A DNA stretch of 64,000 nt from Trichobilharzia szidati. Taxonomy: Eukaryota; Platyhelminthes; Trematoda; Strigeidida; Schistosomatidae. The notes under the pieces are model-generated. The model saw only the letters and a list, made by a program, of their open reading frames with translations, was not told the DNA's origin and searched no databases. Of the stretch, positions 59,653 through 64,000 are shown piece after piece. The DNA lies in NCBI GenBank assembly GCA_944472155.2, contig OX235279.1, positions 136,868,920 through 136,932,919 of the forward strand, read 5' to 3'. Numbering within the stretch: the stretch's first letter is position 1; every line of letters begins with the position of its first letter. The position numbers and the translations under genes are program-made.

Positions 59653-60714
59653 ATGTCTGGAAGACGAACACAGTCAGAATCACGAATAACAACTGACAAA
59701 AGTGTTACAGATTCATGGGCAGACAGTTTAGACAGAGACATTTCCTTTGAAACCCGTCATCCACCAGAAAGAGATTTCGGTAATCATGTTTATCATGAGT
59801 GCGACATTTATCTCCTTAAGCAAATTGATTTGGCTAAAGACGAACCGTTTTCAAGAGAAAGGATTCAATCCCTTTTGGAAAAATATTACAATTCGAAACA
59901 AACTCATTGTAGACTATATATGTTTGATGATTCAATGAGATTTGAAAGAATTAAAACAATGGGCCGTAGAGTAGTGCAATCAGACTTACGTTATGAAGAT
60001 ATTAAACGCTGTTCAACGTTCCGTTCTAAACCAAACGCATTAGTTTTGTGCACGTCAAACCAGTTTGGAGATAAACGTGCTTGTGAATTATTTCGCTGTA
60101 AATCACTAGTTGATCTGAACAAAATCTGCGATTTAATTGACAAAGCTACGCAATCAAACACATTCCGATTATCAAAACGGCCAATACTCTACAGTGACAA
60201 TCTGAAATTCACAAATTACACAAATAATAAAAGCAGAACTATGTCAGCTGAGTCAGTTCAAAATTTATCACAGAAGCCAAAATCGCTTATAGGCGACTAC
60301 AGTGAATATTCCAAAAAAACATGTGACGAAGCTGTTGGATCGTGGAGAATTTCTAAACAGGATTATTATAGACGCAATTCCCTGAAAGAAATCAAACCAT
60401 GTGAAGTGGAAAATAGACAGCTAGACAAGTCAGATACACGTGATTTGAACTCATTATCTTATCAAGTAGTCCCAACTCACGCTTCCACAAAGCAAACAGT
60501 TTATGAACCTAAGCTTAGCTTATATAACCAAGAGTTTCCTAACGAAAGTAAACAGCAAAAATCCAGTAAATTACCAAGAATAAAAATTGATAGGGATTTC
60601 ACATCACCATTTCAAAACTGGGACGAAGCTGTAACCTACTTACAAATTCATCCAATTTATGGACCACAAATCAATGGGCGTGGACCAATTTACATGTATG
60701 CATTACAACTATGA
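59653..60714 (+). CDS. PTB/PID-like domain protein, gene 3 of a diverged family
   Basis: 353 aa, single open frame, ATG in context AAAAATG. The PTB-like domain is at about residues 44-165: HVYHECDIYLLKQ (first strand region); FSRERIQSLLEKYYNSKQTH (helix); CRLYMFDDSMRFERI; LRYEDIKRCSTFRSKPNALV; CELFRCKSLVDLNKICDLID (last strand and helix). The pattern D-I...F-x-S-x-P-N, then E-x-F-x-C, follows genes 1 and 2. Residues 170-310 are polar and Lys/Ser-rich. The last 40 residues are more ordered: FQNWDEAVTYLQIHPIYGP, then NGRGPIYMYALQL, with the GPIY-M/L-Y motif shared with gene 1. No signal peptide or membrane span. AATAAA occurs at 60913-60918 and 60947-60952. Function unproven; an adaptor role is inferred from the fold only. 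Confidence 0.85.
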   Translation: MSGRRTQSESRITTDKSVTDSWADSLDRDISFETRHPPERDFGNHVYHECDIYLLKQIDLAKDEPFSRERIQSLLEKYYNSKQTHCRLYMFDDSMRFERIKTMGRRVVQSDLRYEDIKRCSTFRSKPNALVLCTSNQFGDKRACELFRCKSLVDLNKICDLIDKATQSNTFRLSKRPILYSDNLKFTNYTNNKSRTMSAESVQNLSQKPKSLIGDYSEYSKKTCDEAVGSWRISKQDYYRRNSLKEIKPCEVENRQLDKSDTRDLNSLSYQVVPTHASTKQTVYEPKLSLYNQEFPNESKQQKSSKLPRIKIDRDFTSPFQNWDEAVTYLQIHPIYGPQINGRGPIYMYALQL

Positions 60715-60946
60715 ACTGTTTTTTATACCTAAGGGAAAAACTTGGTCAGCAGTGAGGACATTGCTTTAATGTCTGATAGATTTTACCAATTGAATCTGTT
60801 TGTTTCATTTCCAGGTGACTAACATGTTGATTTATTTTAGAATTTATCTTTTATTGTTTTTAATGACATATGTTTTGTGTGGTAAAATCTGTTACCAGTG
60901 TTTCTGTCATATAATAAAACGGAACTTAGTAAAACTAGTAAAGATT

Positions 60947-60952
60947 AATAAA
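60947..60952 (+). promoter_or_regulatory. Candidate poly(A) signal for PTB gene 3
   Basis: AATAAA lies 233 nt past the stop, with a second one at 60913-60918. Position only; no cleavage-site evidence. Confidence 0.35.
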
Positions 60953-61331
60953 TTTATTTGACACGAAGAAGTGTGGGAAAGATGGAAAGAATTAACTGTG
61001 TCCAAATACGATAGTTGTCTTAAAGGTTAAGTTTTACATCACTAAACATATCCAGACAAATTACATTGTGTATTCATTGCCTAAAAGTGTCATTTTATAG
61101 TACATTTTAGGACTTAGTATTCACTGAACTCAATGAGTGTTTCTAAATACATCAGTACAATAAAACTTTTTATCGCCATATCATTTGTCTTATCCACTTC
61201 CGATTTGTGAGATATTCTTCGTGTACCTACAGATGATAAATTCATCCTCGAACCACCGAAAAAACGACACGTTCTAACAACATTAACAGAGAATAGTCTA
61301 AATCCCATTTGTAGTTTAAAGTTTTAAGGCA

Positions 61332-61988
61332 ATGAGTCGTCACAGTGTTCATCGTGTCATCAAAATATGGGAAGACAAACGTTCGCACTCAGTTAGTACA
61401 CTTCATAAATGTACATACATAAGATGGTCCTTAAGAGATTTCGATGCTGTGTTATTTTCTTCTACATCTACTAATACGCTACTAATTTCTGCAGTCAACA
61501 AGTTGAGAAAGGTTGCACTATCTTATGAAAAATATTCATGGCACTGTAACAAGTAATCGATTCTCAGAAAGCCAAAAGATGACGTTTGAACTTAAGTGAA
61601 AAAAACAACTTAAACAGTTTAAATATTCACTCAAGTTTACTGTTTATTGCAGCACGAACTCTAAGAAATCTATATTAAGATGACTTAAGTAAATTTGTTT
61701 ATATCATCAAATGCCTATGAGAATTCAGTAGCTCCTGTAATTCAAGTGTTAGAAAATTCTCAAATGTTAATACCACAGAGAAGTTATGAAATTAGCGGAA
61801 TTAAAACACCTTGTACTGATTGGTGAGCAAAACATTTATCTTACAATGAATTCCACATTTCTGTGGTCACTGTCCGACACAATAGGGAAAAAGGTGTTCG
61901 TACATTTAGTACAGGACAGAAAGTAATTTAAATGCACGGTGGTTATGGACTATGTATGGTGCAAAAGACTCCATTCACTTATCAATAA
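61332..61988 (+). pseudogene. Probable decayed fourth copy of the PTB-like family
   Basis: The frame 61332-61556 (74 codons) reads HRVIKIWEDKR, then WSLRDFDAVLFSSTSTNTLL and SYEKYSWHC. This lines up with the second half of the PTB domain in genes 1-3 (CRLYMFDDSMR; YEDI...F-x-S-x-P-N; YETYTV or ELFRC) with one gap. In-frame stops lie just before and after. A further open stretch at 61689-61828 (VIQVLENSQMLIPQRSYEIS) and a short frame at 61932-61988 reading GGYGLCMVQKTP, which recalls EGPIYLYVQRRP of gene 1, follow in the order expected for the tail and C-terminal motif. Identity is low, so the call rests on order and position 0.6 kb after gene 3. It could also be an unrelated exon. Confidence 0.45.
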
Positions 61989-62479
61989 TGTATCAAATAA
62001 AACTACCTGATTAAGAATTATAATCCACCAGTGATAAAGTTTTCTTCTAACAGGAACACTAAAAGGCCTGTGGTGTTCATATTGTCAGTGATGAAATAGT
62101 TTTATTAAAGGCCTTGGAAACAGTAAGGATAAATAAAAAGTAATAATACAATTCTTCTCGTGAAAATTAGTTCATATACTACTGATAAAACTGATAAATT
62201 AAATAAAATAATGATAACAGCTTTATGCTAAACAATATTTTTGATTCAGAATGGTATTACCAAGATAAAGAACACCATTGTATTTAACGTTCGCAGCACA
62301 TTTCGTACTTACACGAATTTACGGCCCTTGCAAATCCAAAAAAATCATTTGTCGTGACGGAAAAGTAATCAATGATAGGTGAGATGGTGACAGTCATAAT
62401 TTTACTACTGAGGAGTAATGATCGATGTTCATTCGGTTCTGAATGCAGTATGAGGTTTACGGACACATTTCCATTTCAC

Positions 62480-64000
62480 TCATTCCCTCTCCACCAAATA
62501 CTGTTAACTGGCTTCACAACTACCCACAAGATTTTCTTTCAGCCCAATATAATCTCTTCCATGTTGCCGAAGAACTCCCTACCCTTTATTTCCCATTAAA
62601 ATCTCACTAAACGATCCGGCTTCCAGTTTTGCTTGAATTTCTTCTCACCGTATTTTCACTACTTCCATTTTCAGAATGTTTGATGATAAACATTTTATTC
62701 CCAACCAAACTCCCACTGTTGCTTATCATGACTGGTCAGTCGTCAGGACATAAGTCATTGAGGTAAAGAAGACAGGTACTGAAGAAAGTCTGCAGACTGT
62801 TGGGAATGCTTTGGTGAGGTGCTCGTCAAGTCTATAATACGTACAGAAAAATTAACTTAATATATGTTGAAAACTGGTATCTCATTAGTAGTAAAAAGTA
62901 CTGCAAATCTCCACTCCAACGTCAGAGTAATGGACGTCCGTTGCGACTTCCATCACCAATCATGGTTGGCTTCAATATTCTCATCTAAGTCAATGATAGC
63001 TGAAACTATGCTGACCACGTAGGTTCGCGGAAGAAATGACTAATATCGGATTTCTCGCACTAATGATGATCAGTGTCAGTTCTTTGCAGTCGGGAATCTT
63101 AATTGTCTCTCCCTTGCCTTCACTACCCTAAATGCCTCCTTATAGACTTTCACCTCAAAAACTTCAAGTTTTGTGAAATGATAAATATTTCGCCTGCTAA
63201 ATCAAAATTGTTTTGTCGGTCGAAAGTAAACCATCAAGCTGCTTTTGAAGACATGCTGCGTCACCAAGGCCAAATGACTATGGAGAAACCTCGTTAACAG
63301 AAGTCAGTTTTTTCTTAGTTTTCTCCGGGAAAACTCCTCTGTGTGCATTAAACACAGAATCTCATTAGGTATGGCTTCATCAAGCAGCTAATGGATAAAG
63401 TCCATAAAATTTTATGACCCGGAATAAATATTGTGAAGCCATTAGCCGAATTCTATGGCCAACAATGTCGTGGATTAAACCTAGAAAAATTCCTCAAATA
63501 GTGGCGGACAGTGGACTGCTATTCTAGTCCCTATTCAATGACAATAGATAGTGTCACAAATCGCAAACTACATGTTTCTCTTGAAATCAAACTGTTCCCA
63601 GAGATTTCTTTTGTTCAGGACATTTTAATCATTGCACAATGATGAGGCTTAGTATTTTGATTTAGGAGAAAGGAGTGTGGTTCAAACCTGTTTGTTGCAT
63701 AGGCTTCAGTCATGCCTCTTTGGCACTTTGAAAAGATAAATTTGCTTCCAATTGATAGTACCACTCCTTCTTCCCAAATATTCTGCAGTAGGGATATGAA
63801 AAACTGTCCTGAGCTGTCTGAGTTCTTCAAGTAGGTAGGAAGTCATTTTGGTTCTGCTGCTCGTCTTCTCTTTAATAATTTTAGTGTCTTGAAAACACCT
63901 ACTTTTGTTGAAGGCTTGGTGTACACTGATAGTTCTGTGTCAGCTGGCAGCATTTCTAGACGAGTTTTAGGTAGCTGTCGGCTGCAGTGTCTTTTGAAGT
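62480..64000 (-). pseudogene. RTE-type LINE, minus strand, heavily decayed, runs off the right edge
   Basis: On the minus strand, 63615-63990 gives LPADTELSVYT-like and SLLQNIWEEGVVLSIGSKFI, matching LLQKVWKEGKVPTDW of the copy at 25.3 kb. Near 63540 the frame reads TLSIVIE-x-GLE-x-QST (RIIIEQSLEWQS in the family). At 63100-63300 there are weak traces of the palm, and at 62780-62840 CATTCCCAACAGTCTGCAGA marks the C-terminal domain. AACATGGAAGAG near 62560 marks the 3' block. Stops are frequent. It is older than the other copies. Confidence 0.65.

Noticed and set aside
1..64000. CRISPR arrays, operons, ribosomal RNA genes
   Set aside because: No regularly spaced repeats, no bacterial gene order and no rRNA-like conserved stretch; the DNA is eukaryotic.

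Overview
The window looks like nuclear DNA of a blood fluke (Schistosoma or a close digenean). It is AT-rich and gene-poor, and it carries several mobile families known from schistosomes: RTE-type LINEs, a Merlin DNA transposon, Ty3/gypsy remnants, and tRNA-headed SINEs that include an Sm-alpha-like type with a hammerhead ribozyme fold. The genus is inferred from repeat content; I cannot name the species.

Host coding content is small but unusual. Three long open frames without introns in the coding part encode diverged paralogues: 22412-23500 (-, 362 aa), 42677-43819 (+, 380 aa) and 59653-60714 (+, 353 aa). Each has one N-terminal domain of about 115 residues that reads as a PTB/PID (phosphotyrosine-binding-like) fold. 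A low-complexity Ser/Asn/Arg-rich tail follows, and a short Gly-Pro-Ile-Tyr-type motif lies near the C-terminus. A probable decayed fourth copy lies at 61332-61988, about 0.6 kb after the third gene. No other convincing host gene was found.

Layout: 1-1170 degraded gypsy pol (-); 3827-6473 a stretch bounded by 21-bp inverted repeats; 8044-9215 a nearly complete but dead Merlin transposon with terminal repeats and target duplication; 9480-10445 the 5' half of an RTE element; 13270-14505 a 1-kb palindrome; 16430-16905 an RTE 3' end; 22.3-23.5 kb PTB gene 1; 24.3-24.5 kb SINE; 25.34-27.82 kb the longest RTE copy (+); 30.6-31.5 kb two divergent RTE 3' ends; 32048-32313 a young SINE with a 13-bp target duplication; 33135-33566 a MITE-like element; 34.4 kb SINE tail; 34.87-37.1 kb an RTE copy (-) with an internal deletion; 37.57 kb RTE 3' end; 41.4 kb SINE; 42.7-43.8 kb PTB gene 2; 45.2 kb SINE fragment; 47.3 kb hammerhead SINE (-); 52.1-53.1 kb RTE 3' end and SINEs; 53.77-54.37 kb LTR-like direct repeats; 56.43 kb hammerhead SINE (+); 57667-58404 a foldback element; 59.7-62.0 kb PTB gene 3 and the decayed copy; 62.48-64.0 kb another RTE copy (-).

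The mobile elements are connected. One SINE type ends in the same 3' sequence as the local RTE LINE, which suggests it borrows that machinery. A second SINE type has the same tRNA-like head joined to an unrelated tail. The PTB genes probably encode adaptor or signalling proteins, but that rests only on fold pattern and no partner can be named. Open frames starting with GTG or TTG were judged again for a eukaryote, so gene 1 is started at its first ATG.
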